From UMGS172 sp964424555 (lineage in GTDB: Bacteria; Bacillota; Clostridia; Oscillospirales; Acutalibacteraceae): DNA of 64,000 nucleotides. Below, one piece after another: positions 40,247 to 48,944 of this stretch (position 1 is the stretch's first letter; each line of letters begins with the position of its first letter). Under the pieces are notes generated by a model, which did no database searches, had not been told where the DNA came from, and worked only from the letters and a program-made list of their open reading frames with translations. Where the stretch lies: the NCBI GenBank assembly GCA_964424555.1, contig CAYRIX010000005.1, forward strand, positions 1 to 64,000, given 5' to 3'. The position numbers were made by a program, and so were the translations under genes.

Positions 40247-40792
40247 ATGTATTATGTGTTTTTGGCCGAGGGCTTTGAACAGGTCGAAGCTTTGGCTCCC
40301 GTGGATATAATGCGCCGTGCCGAGATCGAGGTATATACCGTCGGTGTAGGTGCAAAGGTGGTAACATCCTCGCACAACGTCCCAGTTGTTGCAGATGTTA
40401 TTGACTGTGAGATAGGTCCTGATAAGGACTGTGAGGGTATCATCCTGCCCGGCGGCATGCCCGGTACTTTAAACCTTGAAAAGGCCTCTACAGTGCAGAA
40501 ATTTATCGACTACTGTGTTGAGCATAATTTGCTTATTGCCGCTATCTGTGCCGCACCGTCTGTTTTGGGACACAAGGGCATTTTGGACGGTAAAAAAGCG
40601 GTCTGTTTCCCGGGCTTTGAGGAGCAGTTGGGAGAGGCAGAGGTTTGCTCCGATGCCGTTGTGACCGACGGTAACATAATTACAGGCTGCGGAGCAGGCG
40701 CCGCAATGAAGTTTGGCTTTGAAATAGTAAAATATATTCAGAGTGAGGCTTCGGCCAATCATTTCAAGGCAGCGATGTTATGCGACCGATAG
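40247..40792 (+). CDS. DJ-1/PfpI-family protein
   Basis: A 181-residue protein of the DJ-1/ThiJ branch, with the LAEGFEQVEA motif near the N-terminus, PGGMPG and the nucleophile elbow AICAAPSVLG with C101. Members act as glyoxalase III/deglycase-like or redox-sensing proteins; the exact role here cannot be told. The ribosome site is weak. Its end overlaps the fthC start by 13 bases. Confidence 0.92.
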   Translation: MYYVFLAEGFEQVEALAPVDIMRRAEIEVYTVGVGAKVVTSSHNVPVVADVIDCEIGPDKDCEGIILPGGMPGTLNLEKASTVQKFIDYCVEHNLLIAAICAAPSVLGHKGILDGKKAVCFPGFEEQLGEAEVCSDAVVTDGNIITGCGAGAAMKFGFEIVKYIQSEASANHFKAAMLCDR

Positions 40793-41403
40793 ACATAAGA
40801 CAGTACAAGACCGAGCTGCGTAATTCTATCAAAGAAGAACGTAAGAATATGGATCCTGCCGAAAAATCACGGCTCGATGCAGGTGTGGCACGTAACGTTT
40901 TCAGATTGTATCAGTATCGCTCATGCAAAACCGTGCTGGTATATGTATCGACCGCTATTGAGGTCGACACCATTGAGATAATCAAGGGTGCGTGGGCAGA
41001 CGGCAAAAGGGTTGCCGTACCGAGATGTATTCCCGACACAAGGCTGATGGAGTTTCATTATATTGAGTCGATGGACGATCTGTCACCGGGTGCGTTCGGT
41101 GTGCTCGAGCCTGATGAGACCTTGCCTATAGTCGAAGATTTTACAGGCTGTCTGATGCTGCTTCCTGCTTTGTCTATCGACTATCTCGGATACCGCTTGG
41201 GCTATGGCAAAGGCTATTATGACCGATATATGTCACGTTTTACGGGCGCATGTGCAGGAATATGCTATTCTGAGTATATCAGACGGCACATGTATCATGG
41301 CCGTTTTGACCGTCCTGTTGATGTTATCGTGACCGAAAAATGGATAAAGGATGTCACGGCACGTCGGCGTGATGACCGCAGAAAATTTTTGAGACAGCTT
41401 TGA
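40780..41403 (+). CDS. fthC: 5-formyltetrahydrofolate cyclo-ligase
   Basis: A 207-residue enzyme that converts 5-formyl-THF to 5,10-methenyl-THF with ATP, returning folate to the active pool. LPALSIDYLGYRLGYGKGYYDRY is the family signature, and the N-terminal Lys/Arg-rich helix with AVPRC in the middle fits. It shares an operon with thyX, which consumes methylene-THF, and the window also holds a folate transporter under a THF riboswitch. Confidence 0.94.
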   Translation: MRPIDIRQYKTELRNSIKEERKNMDPAEKSRLDAGVARNVFRLYQYRSCKTVLVYVSTAIEVDTIEIIKGAWADGKRVAVPRCIPDTRLMEFHYIESMDDLSPGAFGVLEPDETLPIVEDFTGCLMLLPALSIDYLGYRLGYGKGYYDRYMSRFTGACAGICYSEYIRRHMYHGRFDRPVDVIVTEKWIKDVTARRRDDRRKFLRQL

Positions 41404-41436
41404 TTTTTGTGCCTTATAACGTAACGGAGGAAACGC

Positions 41437-42780
41437 ATGAACAAAGATATTTTCAAAATTGAAGATGATAATGCTCCTGAGCCTGAAAAAACCGAGATTG
41501 AGAAGGCCGGAGAGACATATGAGGACGGCGATTTTAAGATAGGACGGTCGGCTGAGACTGTAGCTGCCGATACCATCGATAACTCGAGCGACCTTGATGA
41601 CAGCCGCCTTTCAGATGATTTTGTCATCGGTCAGGATTTCTTTATAGATAGCTCGGCTGCCGATGAGATAGTAGCTAAGGAGCCTCAACATTCTAAAAAG
41701 AAAAAGAAAAAAGTTTCGGCAGGCCGAGGCTGTTTGATGTCGGTCATATGGATGGCGGCTATACTTGTTATTTCCATCAGTGCGGCCGCAATGATACTTT
41801 ATTTCGGTATGGATTATCTCGGTGTCAGCACCGCTCCCGATTCAGCCGAAAACAATATTGAAATAGTAGTATCCGAGGGTACTACTGCTAAGGAAATTGC
41901 CGAAATGCTTGAAGAAAAGGGTGTTATCGACAGTCCGCTTTTCTTTAGATTTTATGCAAGTCAGGGTGGATACGCCTCAAAATTCCGTGACGGCATTTAC
42001 TATTTTGCCAAGCAAGACAGCTATGAGGACATAGTTGATAAGCTGACCAAGCAGGGTACTCAGGCCGCTGCTGTTAGGGTGACTATTCCTGAGGGCTGGA
42101 CCATCGATAAGATAGCCGCCCGTCTTGAAGAAAATAAGGTTTGCACGGCGGCTCAGTTTAAGCAGGCTGTGAATGAGGCCACCTACGACAAGTATCCTTA
42201 CGATTTCATGAAGGGAATAAAGGATGAGACTCAGGGTGTTCATTACCGACTTGAGGGATACCTTTTCCCCGATACCTACGATTTTTATCAGACCAATAAT
42301 AAGTCGGGTGCCGAGCAGGCTATAAAGAAGATGCTCGACAACTTCGACAAGAAGATAGACCCGTCAATGCGCATACGTGCCGAAAAGCTTGGGATTGAGT
42401 TGCATGACATCATCACCATGGCTTCTATCATTGAGATGGAGGCGAGTGTTGCTGTCTATTCCGATAAGCAGGAGGTCTCGGCCGTATTTTGGAACCGTAT
42501 AAATGATTGGGGAGACAGTGCATATCTGCAGTCTGATCCCACTACTAAGTATAAGTACAATACCGAACGGTACGATACCTATAAGATAGTCGGTCTTGCT
42601 CCCGGTGCTTATTGTGCACCGAGCATCGATTCCATAAATGCTGCTCTTTATCCTAAGGAAAACAGTGATAAGTACTTCTTTGTTACCGACAAGGATATGA
42701 ATTTCTACTTTACCAAGACCAACGAGGAGCATAACAAGGTCATACGTGACCTCAAGAATAAGGGATTGTGGGTGTCATGA
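41437..42780 (+). CDS. mltG: Endolytic murein transglycosylase MltG
   Basis: A 447-residue membrane protein that cuts nascent glycan strands. A long acidic cytoplasmic N-terminus (1-85) and a Lys cluster precede one membrane helix (about 99-120), then a LysM-like domain and the YceG catalytic domain. The catalytic Glu is E333 in TMASIIEMEA; LEGYLFPDTYDF and SDPTTKYKYNT are family motifs. The third position of the E-K/M-E motif is Met where Lys is usual. GGAGG precedes the start. Its TGA overlaps the next ATG. Confidence 0.94.
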   Translation: MNKDIFKIEDDNAPEPEKTEIEKAGETYEDGDFKIGRSAETVAADTIDNSSDLDDSRLSDDFVIGQDFFIDSSAADEIVAKEPQHSKKKKKKVSAGRGCLMSVIWMAAILVISISAAAMILYFGMDYLGVSTAPDSAENNIEIVVSEGTTAKEIAEMLEEKGVIDSPLFFRFYASQGGYASKFRDGIYYFAKQDSYEDIVDKLTKQGTQAAAVRVTIPEGWTIDKIAARLEENKVCTAAQFKQAVNEATYDKYPYDFMKGIKDETQGVHYRLEGYLFPDTYDFYQTNNKSGAEQAIKKMLDNFDKKIDPSMRIRAEKLGIELHDIITMASIIEMEASVAVYSDKQEVSAVFWNRINDWGDSAYLQSDPTTKYKYNTERYDTYKIVGLAPGAYCAPSIDSINAALYPKENSDKYFFVTDKDMNFYFTKTNEEHNKVIRDLKNKGLWVS

Positions 42781-44009
42781 AAAACGAAAGCATCATAAAG
42801 CGTCCCGAGCTACTTTGCCCTGCAGGAGACCTTGAAAGGCTTAAGGCCGCTGTTGATTTCGGGGCCGATGCCGTCTATCTTGCAGGTGAGGAATTCGGCA
42901 TGCGCACCGCCGCCACAAATTTCGGGGAAGATGACATGCGGCTGGGAGTGGCATATGCCCACGAAAGAGGGGTCAAGGTGTTCGTTACCTGCAACACCTT
43001 GCCGCATAACGATGAGATACCACGGTTGCCTGCGTTTCTCGAACTGCTTGCCGATATTGGGGTTGACGGAATAATTGCGTCGGATATTGGCACTATAGGC
43101 CTCGTGAAAAGGTATTGCCCGAAGCAGGAGCTTCATGTTTCGGTGCAGTCGGGCATTGTCAATTATGAGACAGCCCGAGCGTTTTACGATATGGGTGCCA
43201 AGCGTATTGTTGCCGCCCGTGAGCTCTCGCTTGAGGAGATCGCCGAGATAAGGGCCAAAACGCCTAAGGAATTGGATATAGAAGCCTTTGCTCATGGAGC
43301 GATGTGTGTGTCGTTCTCGGCAAGATGCTTACTTTCATCCTACATGACGGGCAGAGATGCCAACCGAGGTGACTGCGCTCAGCCCTGTCGCTGGAGCTAT
43401 TCTTTGGTGGAACAGACAAGGCCGGGACAGTACTTTGATATCACCGAGACCGATAAGGGTACATACATTTTAAATGCCAATGACCTTTGTATGGCCGAGC
43501 ATGTCAAGGCAATGTGTGAGGCAGGCGTCTATAGCCTGAAAATAGAAGGCAGAGCCAAATCGCATTACTATACCGCTGTCACGGCAAATGCCTATAGGGG
43601 CGCTGTGGACAATTATATCAACAATCCTGACAAGCCTACACCTCAATGGGTAATGGATGAGCTTGAGAAAATAAGCCACCGTCCGTATTCCACGGGCTTT
43701 TATTTCGGACGGCCTGACCGTGAACAGACTTACCCAACTGCTGGATACGTCAGGAGCTATTCGGTTGCAGGTGTGGTTAAGGGCTATTCCGACGGTATGA
43801 TATCATTGGAGTTGAAAAATAAGTTCTTAAAGGGACAGGAGCTGGATTGCCTCCAGCCGAAGGCTGAGCCGTTTATATTGCGTGCCGATGAGATGTTTGA
43901 CGGTGACGGAAATTCCATAGACTCGGCACCGCATCCGATGATGACGGTAAAATTGCCCTGCGAACGCCCCGTGGCGATTGGCTCGTTGCTGAGAATGAAA
44001 ACCGAATAA
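42777..44009 (+). CDS. Peptidase U32-family protein (TrhP-like)
   Basis: A 410-residue U32 protein. The signature EAFAHGAMCVSFSARC, then GDCAQPCRWSY, supplies the cysteines that hold an Fe-S cluster in TrhP/RlhA-type enzymes, which hydroxylate tRNA or rRNA uridines with prephenate; the older 'collagenase' label is doubtful. NDLCMAEHV and LKIEGRAKSHYYTA are conserved. ATG 42777 overlaps the mltG stop; GTG 42768 is an alternative. Between mltG and a PBP gene, an order common in Clostridia. Confidence 0.92.
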   Translation: MKNESIIKRPELLCPAGDLERLKAAVDFGADAVYLAGEEFGMRTAATNFGEDDMRLGVAYAHERGVKVFVTCNTLPHNDEIPRLPAFLELLADIGVDGIIASDIGTIGLVKRYCPKQELHVSVQSGIVNYETARAFYDMGAKRIVAARELSLEEIAEIRAKTPKELDIEAFAHGAMCVSFSARCLLSSYMTGRDANRGDCAQPCRWSYSLVEQTRPGQYFDITETDKGTYILNANDLCMAEHVKAMCEAGVYSLKIEGRAKSHYYTAVTANAYRGAVDNYINNPDKPTPQWVMDELEKISHRPYSTGFYFGRPDREQTYPTAGYVRSYSVAGVVKGYSDGMISLELKNKFLKGQELDCLQPKAEPFILRADEMFDGDGNSIDSAPHPMMTVKLPCERPVAIGSLLRMKTE

Positions 44010-44010
44010 A

Positions 44011-45636
44011 ATGATTAAATCACTCTTTATGCCACAAAATATAAAGGGTGATTTTTTGTCTGCATTTCACAAGCGTTCATATATTTGCTTTTTTGTGCTT
44101 CTTGCCGCCATGACGGTCTGCGTGATACGGGTGATGACCGTTGCAACCGACCCCTCGCTTTCGCAAACAGCGGTCAGACAGTCGACCAAGAGGGTGCAGG
44201 TATCACGGGTCAGAGGTACCGTTTATGACTGTAACGGCCTGCCGTTGACGGGCCAAGCTCTTGAACAGGTAACGGTCGTACTGCCTACAAGGACGGCGGC
44301 CGTACCGCTGTCTGAAATTTTAAACGGTGATGCGTTTGAAACAGCGGTTGCTCGATTGAGGCAGGGTCAGGCCGTGACGGTATGGGGCAGTATGCCTTTG
44401 ACCGTGGGAGGCTGGCATGGCTATTTAGTGCCTGAAAGATATTCGGGTACGGCAATCCACCTTTTGGGCTATCTTGATGCAGACGGACACGGTGTCACGG
44501 GTATAGAAAAGGTTTATGATGAGCTTTTATATTCAGACAGTTTTCTTGGATTGAGCTATTCTACCGATTCGTTGGGCCGTGTGCTTGAAGGGGTTCCTGT
44601 TGAGGTGCTCGACGGCGGCACGCAAAACAGTGTTACGCTTACGGTCGATAGCGTTATTCAGGCAATTACCGAACGGGCAATGCTGGGGGTAGAGGCAGGA
44701 GCTGCGGTAGTGACAGAGGCTCGGACAGGTAAGATCAAGGCGGTCGTAAGCCGCCCTGATTATGACCCCGAAGACGTGGCGTCGGCATTGACGGCTGACA
44801 ATTCTCCTCTTATCAACCGTGCGACCTACTCGTATAATATCGGTTCGGTTTTCAAGCCGTGTCTTGCCGCCGCCGCTTTGGAAAGCGGTCTTGGTGATTA
44901 TCACTACACCTGTACAGGCAGTATAACCGTGGGTAATATCACCTTTAAATGCAACAAGTCGTCGGGTCACGGTGAATTGGGGCTCAAAGAGGCCTTGGCC
45001 TACTCCTGCAATACCTATTTTTATACCTTGGGTGAGGCTTTGGGGGCTGAAAAGGTTTATGATATGGCAAAGCTTTTCCGCTTCGGTGAAGAGCTTGATT
45101 GCGGCGGAGGACTGGTCTCGTCAAGCGGCACAGTCCCTTCGGTATCGACCCTATTGAGCATTCCTGCCGAGTTGACAAATCTGTCAATAGGGCAGGGTGA
45201 GCTTATGCTGAGCCCTATAGCTCTGAGCGTTATGTACTCGGCTATTGTAAACGGCGGAGAATACCGTCTGCCGTATCTTGTTCAATCGACCGAGCTTGAC
45301 GGTGTTGAATACAGAAGCTCCCCGTCACCTGCCACCGTTGCTTTTTCAAGCAAAATTGCCGATACTTTGAAGCAATACCTTGTCGACGCTTTAAAGGACG
45401 GTACGGGCAACTCGGCTTATGTTGAAGGAATATCCGCAGGGGGCAAGACGGGGACGGCACAGACGGGGTGGGTCGAGGACGGACGAAATATACTCAACGG
45501 TTGGTTTTGCGGATTTTATGAAGGTAATGAGGATTATGTCATCGTGATATTAAAGGAGGATGTGAAGTCCGGCTCGACCGATTGTGCTCCCATATTTAAA
45601 GAAATTACTCAAAACATGAAAAATTCGGGGTTTTAA
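44011..45636 (+). CDS. Class B penicillin-binding protein (transpeptidase)
   Basis: A 541-residue class B PBP. One membrane helix (about 23-45), a dimerisation domain, then the transpeptidase with SVFK (S279), SCN (332-334) and KTG (479-481). It is shorter than PBP2/SpoVD and lacks PASTA domains. The start is unclear: ATG 44011 has no good ribosome site, whereas TTG 44056 is preceded by AAAGGGTGAT, giving MSAFHKRSYICFFVLL. That site lies inside a terminator-like hairpin. The gene follows U32 by one base and closes the operon. Role in septal, lateral or spore wall synthesis cannot be told. Confidence 0.9.
   Translation: MIKSLFMPQNIKGDFLSAFHKRSYICFFVLLAAMTVCVIRVMTVATDPSLSQTAVRQSTKRVQVSRVRGTVYDCNGLPLTGQALEQVTVVLPTRTAAVPLSEILNGDAFETAVARLRQGQAVTVWGSMPLTVGGWHGYLVPERYSGTAIHLLGYLDADGHGVTGIEKVYDELLYSDSFLGLSYSTDSLGRVLEGVPVEVLDGGTQNSVTLTVDSVIQAITERAMLGVEAGAAVVTEARTGKIKAVVSRPDYDPEDVASALTADNSPLINRATYSYNIGSVFKPCLAAAALESGLGDYHYTCTGSITVGNITFKCNKSSGHGELGLKEALAYSCNTYFYTLGEALGAEKVYDMAKLFRFGEELDCGGGLVSSSGTVPSVSTLLSIPAELTNLSIGQGELMLSPIALSVMYSAIVNGGEYRLPYLVQSTELDGVEYRSSPSPATVAFSSKIADTLKQYLVDALKDGTGNSAYVEGISAGGKTGTAQTGWVEDGRNILNGWFCGFYEGNEDYVIVILKEDVKSGSTDCAPIFKEITQNMKNSGF
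44019..44057 (+). terminator. Terminator-like hairpin overlapping the PBP ribosome site
   Basis: AATCACTCTTTAT and ATAAAGGGTGATT pair over 13 bp (one G-T) around a 10-base loop and run straight into TTTTTT. The right arm includes the AAAGGGTGAT ribosome site for TTG 44056. It could reduce read-through from U32 and mask the PBP start. Confidence 0.6.
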
Positions 45637-45637
45637 A

Positions 45638-45666
45638 TTGTAAAACACAAAACAATGTGGTAAAAT
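45638..45666 (+). promoter_or_regulatory. Promoter of the thioesterase gene
   Basis: TTGTAA and TAAAAT with a 17-bp spacer, starting two bases after the PBP stop. Its spacer ends TGTGG, like the 19.7 kb promoter. Confidence 0.65.
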
Positions 45667-45696
45667 AACAAAAACAGGCGTTTTGGAGGTACTGAT

Positions 45697-46116
45697 ATGA
45701 CCGAATTGCAACGAGCAAGAGAATTTTTTAAAAACGACCGATATGCAACCGATGCAACCGGTATAGTTATAGAGGAAGTCGGTAAAAACTACGCTAAATG
45801 CAGTCTTGAGCTTTCGGCTCGGCATCTCAATGCAGTGGGACATCCGATGGGCGGTGTTATGTACACGTTGGCTGATTTTGTTTTTGCGGTTTCGACCAAT
45901 TTTGAGGCGGAGTGCGTGACGGTCACCACTGTCAGTCAGATATGCTATCTGAACTCCGTCAGAGGGAAGATGCTTTACGGCGAAGCAAGGATGATAAAGG
46001 ACGGCCGTTCTACCTGCTTTTATGAAATAGATATAACCGATGAGCTTGGAACAAAAATCGCCGTTGTCACCACTACGGGAACTCATTTGCCAAACACAAA
46101 AAACAGCATTATATAG
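45697..46116 (+). CDS. PaaI-family hotdog thioesterase
   Basis: A 139-residue single-hotdog protein. The NAVGHPMGGVMYTLADFVFAV segment with its GG(V/A) and Asp is the active-site helix of the PaaI/YbgC-like acyl-CoA thioesterases. GGAGG lies before the ATG. Its stop lies within the left arm of a terminator hairpin. Acyl-CoA substrate unknown. Confidence 0.9.
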   Translation: MTELQRAREFFKNDRYATDATGIVIEEVGKNYAKCSLELSARHLNAVGHPMGGVMYTLADFVFAVSTNFEAECVTVTTVSQICYLNSVRGKMLYGEARMIKDGRSTCFYEIDITDELGTKIAVVTTTGTHLPNTKNSII

Positions 46117-46133
46117 GCTTTATAATGCTGTTT
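46100..46133 (+). terminator. Thioesterase gene terminator, overlapping its stop codon
   Basis: AAACAGCATTATA and TATAATGCTGTTT form a 13-bp stem; only TTTG follows. Confidence 0.7.
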
Positions 46134-46211
46134 GATGTTCATTTTCATGTTAAGTGTTGATTTATTCACTTGAGTATCTACCATTAAATTCAGAAAATGG
46201 ATAAAATTAGA

Positions 46212-46251
46212 AAAAAGCAATCAACTGACGAAAATCGGTTGATTGCTTTTC
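46212..46251. terminator. Terminator of the HAD/GH3 pair, usable both ways
   Basis: AAAAGCAATCAAC and GTTGATTGCTTTT, 13-bp stem; T-runs on both strands. Nine bases past the HAD gene stop. Confidence 0.85.
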
Positions 46252-46259
46252 TTTATGGA

Positions 46260-46904
46260 CTAAAACAAATTACAAAGCTCGGAGAATTCTTTGAGATCGA
46301 TTTTTGCCAAGGGAGATCCCAGTGCGCTGGCATAAGCTATAGGTAAAAATCCTCCGGCGTTTGCTGCCGACAGGCCGGCTTCGGCATCCTCGACCACGGC
46401 ACAGTCGGACGGCTCAAGACCCAAAAACAACGCTGCCTTAAGGAAAACCTCGGGATCGGGTTTGGAATTGACGATGTCATTGCCGTCGGCTATAGCATCA
46501 AAAGCATCTGTCAGTTCGGTTTTCTCAAGTATGAATTTTGTGTTTTTGCTTGATGAACCGATGGCTAATCTGTAGCCTTTTTCACGCAACTTCTTAAGGG
46601 TGTCACGAACCTCGCTTGTGATATCATCAGGTGAAAGCTTATTTAACAGACAGCGATAATCGTCATTCTTTTCGGTTGCCAAGACGAGCTTTTGATCTTT
46701 TGACAGGGACAGGGGCGTTTTACTCAGACTCAGCACTATTTCAAGACTTTCCATACGGCTTACGCCTCTTAAACGTTCATTATCCTTTTCGCTGAAAGGA
46801 ATGCCGAGACGGTCTGCCAGCTTTTTCCATGCCATGAAGTGATATTTATCGGTTGACAGCAAAACGCCGTCCAAATCAAAAATAATTCCTTTATATTTTT
46901 TCAT
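46260..46904 (-). CDS. pgmB: HAD-family beta-phosphoglucomutase-like enzyme
   Basis: A 214-residue HAD protein. FDLDGVLLSTD (D10 nucleophile, D12 acid/base), the cap motif RLRGVSRMESLE, GSSSKN, SKPDPEVF and VVEDAEAG follow beta-phosphoglucomutase closely. This enzyme moves phosphate between C1 and C6 of beta-glucose phosphates. It lies 22 bases after the GH3 gene. Since beta-phosphoglucomutase usually partners a phosphorylase, the GH3 neighbour may be a phosphorylase rather than a hydrolase. Confidence 0.9.
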   Translation of the reverse strand: MKKYKGIIFDLDGVLLSTDKYHFMAWKKLADRLGIPFSEKDNERLRGVSRMESLEIVLSLSKTPLSLSKDQKLVLATEKNDDYRCLLNKLSPDDITSEVRDTLKKLREKGYRLAIGSSSKNTKFILEKTELTDAFDAIADGNDIVNSKPDPEVFLKAALFLGLEPSDCAVVEDAEAGLSAANAGGFLPIAYASALGSPLAKIDLKEFSELCNLF

Positions 46905-46926
46905 TTTACAAGCCTCTCAATTTCAA

Positions 46927-48651
46927 TTATTTATTCTTAAGTCCTTGACATTCGCCGCCGAAGGAAACCTTGGCGTCCCATTTCCCACAGAAGGGATCGA
47001 TGGGAGAGATACCGGTAAAGTCATCTCTGCCGACAAGCTTGTCAACAAGAGCCTCTATGGTAAGCAAGGAGTTGTTGTAGCAGTTAATATATGTGCGTAC
47101 GTGCGGAACGTCAACAAGGTGGTAAGGGTTTTGCAAGGAGATAAAAACGGTGGGTATAGTGTGGCAAAGCGTTGGGATATTTGCACCCTGAGGAGCAGAC
47201 CAACGCAGACGGCTGACAGGTTGGTATGAACTTGACACGGCGGCTGAATAAATGACGATATCGTATTTTTCAGCCATTTCGTTGACTGAGGGCTGAGAGC
47301 CTTCGGTAACCTGTTGCGGCTCGAATACCGTTACCTCAAAGCCTTCCTTTTCCAATGTTCTTTTAAATCGACCGTTAGGAGTGTTATCAGCTGCGGTATT
47401 ACCTGAATTGTCCAACGGACAGAACAAAACCCTCTTAAAGCGCTCGGGTGTTATAGGGAATATTCCTTTTTCTTCTTTGACGAGAGTAATGGACTTTTTG
47501 GCACATTCCTTTGCCCAGGTGCGGTATTCGGGAAGTCCGATTTTTTGCTTAGCGTCGTCGGGAGTGGGTACATTTGCAGCTTTGTGTAATCCCAACGATG
47601 CCTTGAGAGCGAGTATTCTGATTACTGCTTCGTCAAGGCGCTCCTCGGTGAATACCCCTTCATAAAAGCCTTGCTTCATAAATTCTATATCTTCCTCAAG
47701 ATTTTTAGTGAAGAGGAACATATCACACCCTGCTGCGATCGTAAGCGGAACCAGAGTTTTTCTCGGAATGCAGGTAGCTAATCCTGCCATGGCTGTAGAA
47801 TCGGTTATGACAAGGCCGTTAAAGCCGAGTTTTTTTCTAAGCAGGCCGCTGACAAGCTCCTTACTGATCGATGCAGGAAGCATATCCTCATCTTTGGTTT
47901 CAGGTGAAAAATATCGGGTGTAGGACGGTTGCATTATATGACCGACCATAACAGTCTTAGCCCCTGCTTCTATGCAGGCAGAGTATGCTTTACCGTAGGT
48001 GTTATCCCACTCCTCACACGATAACGAGTTTACTGACAGAGAAACATGCTGATCACGTTCATCGCAGCCGTCACCGGGGAAATGCTTGATAGTAGCGGCA
48101 ACCCCTTCGGATTGCAAGGCTTCGACATAAGCAACACCCATACCCCTTACTCTTTTCGGGTCGGAACCGAAGGTCCGAAGGTTGGTCACAGGGTTGCGCC
48201 AATTATAATCAATATCAATTATGGGTGCAAATGACCAATTAGCACCGACTGCACTGCCTTCCTTTCCGCAAACAGTACCTAAATGCGAGGCTACAGCAAC
48301 ATCATCGGTGGCGGCAATCTGCATCTGACGTCCCAAATTTGTGCCTTCCTTTATAATTCCGCTTCCGCCGGATTCAAGGTTTGCGGCCACCAACATCGGA
48401 ATTTTTGAAAGGCTTTGCATACGGCTGATAGCGTTGATACATTGATCGACCGGCATTACTCTATTCATGAATCCGCCGGGACGTATTTCTTTGGCAAGAT
48501 AGTTGCAATACTCTTCGCTGTCATTATACAGTACGAGGCAAAATAAATGACGAAGCTTATCATCCTCTGTCATGGATGCAAGGGTGTTTTTGACCCAAAG
48601 TATATCGTCATCTTCCAAATAAAATGGTTTTGCTTTAAGATTGATATCCAT
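46927..48651 (-). CDS. GH3 family NagZ-like glycosidase or phosphorylase
   Basis: A 574-residue GH3 protein with a TIM barrel (about 1-340) and a C-terminal alpha/beta domain. The nucleophile is D284 in VITDSTAMAG. KHFPGDG (189-195) is followed by D200-Q-H202, the Asp-His dyad used as acid/base by NagZ-type beta-N-acetylglucosaminidases. There is no signal peptide. It is divergent from an ABC sugar-binding lipoprotein and followed by pgmB. Some members of this subgroup are phosphorylases, so the product may be a sugar-1-phosphate. Confidence 0.88.
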   Translation of the reverse strand: MDINLKAKPFYLEDDDILWVKNTLASMTEDDKLRHLFCLVLYNDSEEYCNYLAKEIRPGGFMNRVMPVDQCINAISRMQSLSKIPMLVAANLESGGSGIIKEGTNLGRQMQIAATDDVAVASHLGTVCGKEGSAVGANWSFAPIIDIDYNWRNPVTNLRTFGSDPKRVRGMGVAYVEALQSEGVAATIKHFPGDGCDERDQHVSLSVNSLSCEEWDNTYGKAYSACIEAGAKTVMVGHIMQPSYTRYFSPETKDEDMLPASISKELVSGLLRKKLGFNGLVITDSTAMAGLATCIPRKTLVPLTIAAGCDMFLFTKNLEEDIEFMKQGFYEGVFTEERLDEAVIRILALKASLGLHKAANVPTPDDAKQKIGLPEYRTWAKECAKKSITLVKEEKGIFPITPERFKRVLFCPLDNSGNTAADNTPNGRFKRTLEKEGFEVTVFEPQQVTEGSQPSVNEMAEKYDIVIYSAAVSSSYQPVSRLRWSAPQGANIPTLCHTIPTVFISLQNPYHLVDVPHVRTYINCYNNSLLTIEALVDKLVGRDDFTGISPIDPFCGKWDAKVSFGGECQGLKNK

Positions 48652-48822
48652 AATATACCGTCCTCTGTAATTATTTAAAAATATAAATATTGATTTGTGT
48701 GGTGTATTTTATCACAGATGGTATAAAAAGTCAACACTCCACACAATTCTAAATTAACAAGCAGCTAAATCCACACCTGTTTATTTTTTTTGCGGAAGTG
48801 GTTTCTGTATGCATAAAAAATG

Positions 48823-48851
48823 TTGCATTTTTCCCAATATTTTGTTATTAT
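48823..48851 (+). promoter_or_regulatory. Promoter of the solute-binding protein gene
   Basis: TTGCAT and TATTAT with a 17-bp spacer, 94 bases before the start codon. The 48652-48822 remainder of the divergent gap has no gene. Confidence 0.5.
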
Positions 48852-48944
48852 ATGAAGTAGAGTGGTGATTGTTGGTTTAAATGTATTCATCAAAAAAGTA
48901 ACACGACAATCTGCTCACTTATCAATAATAGTGGAGGATAATTT

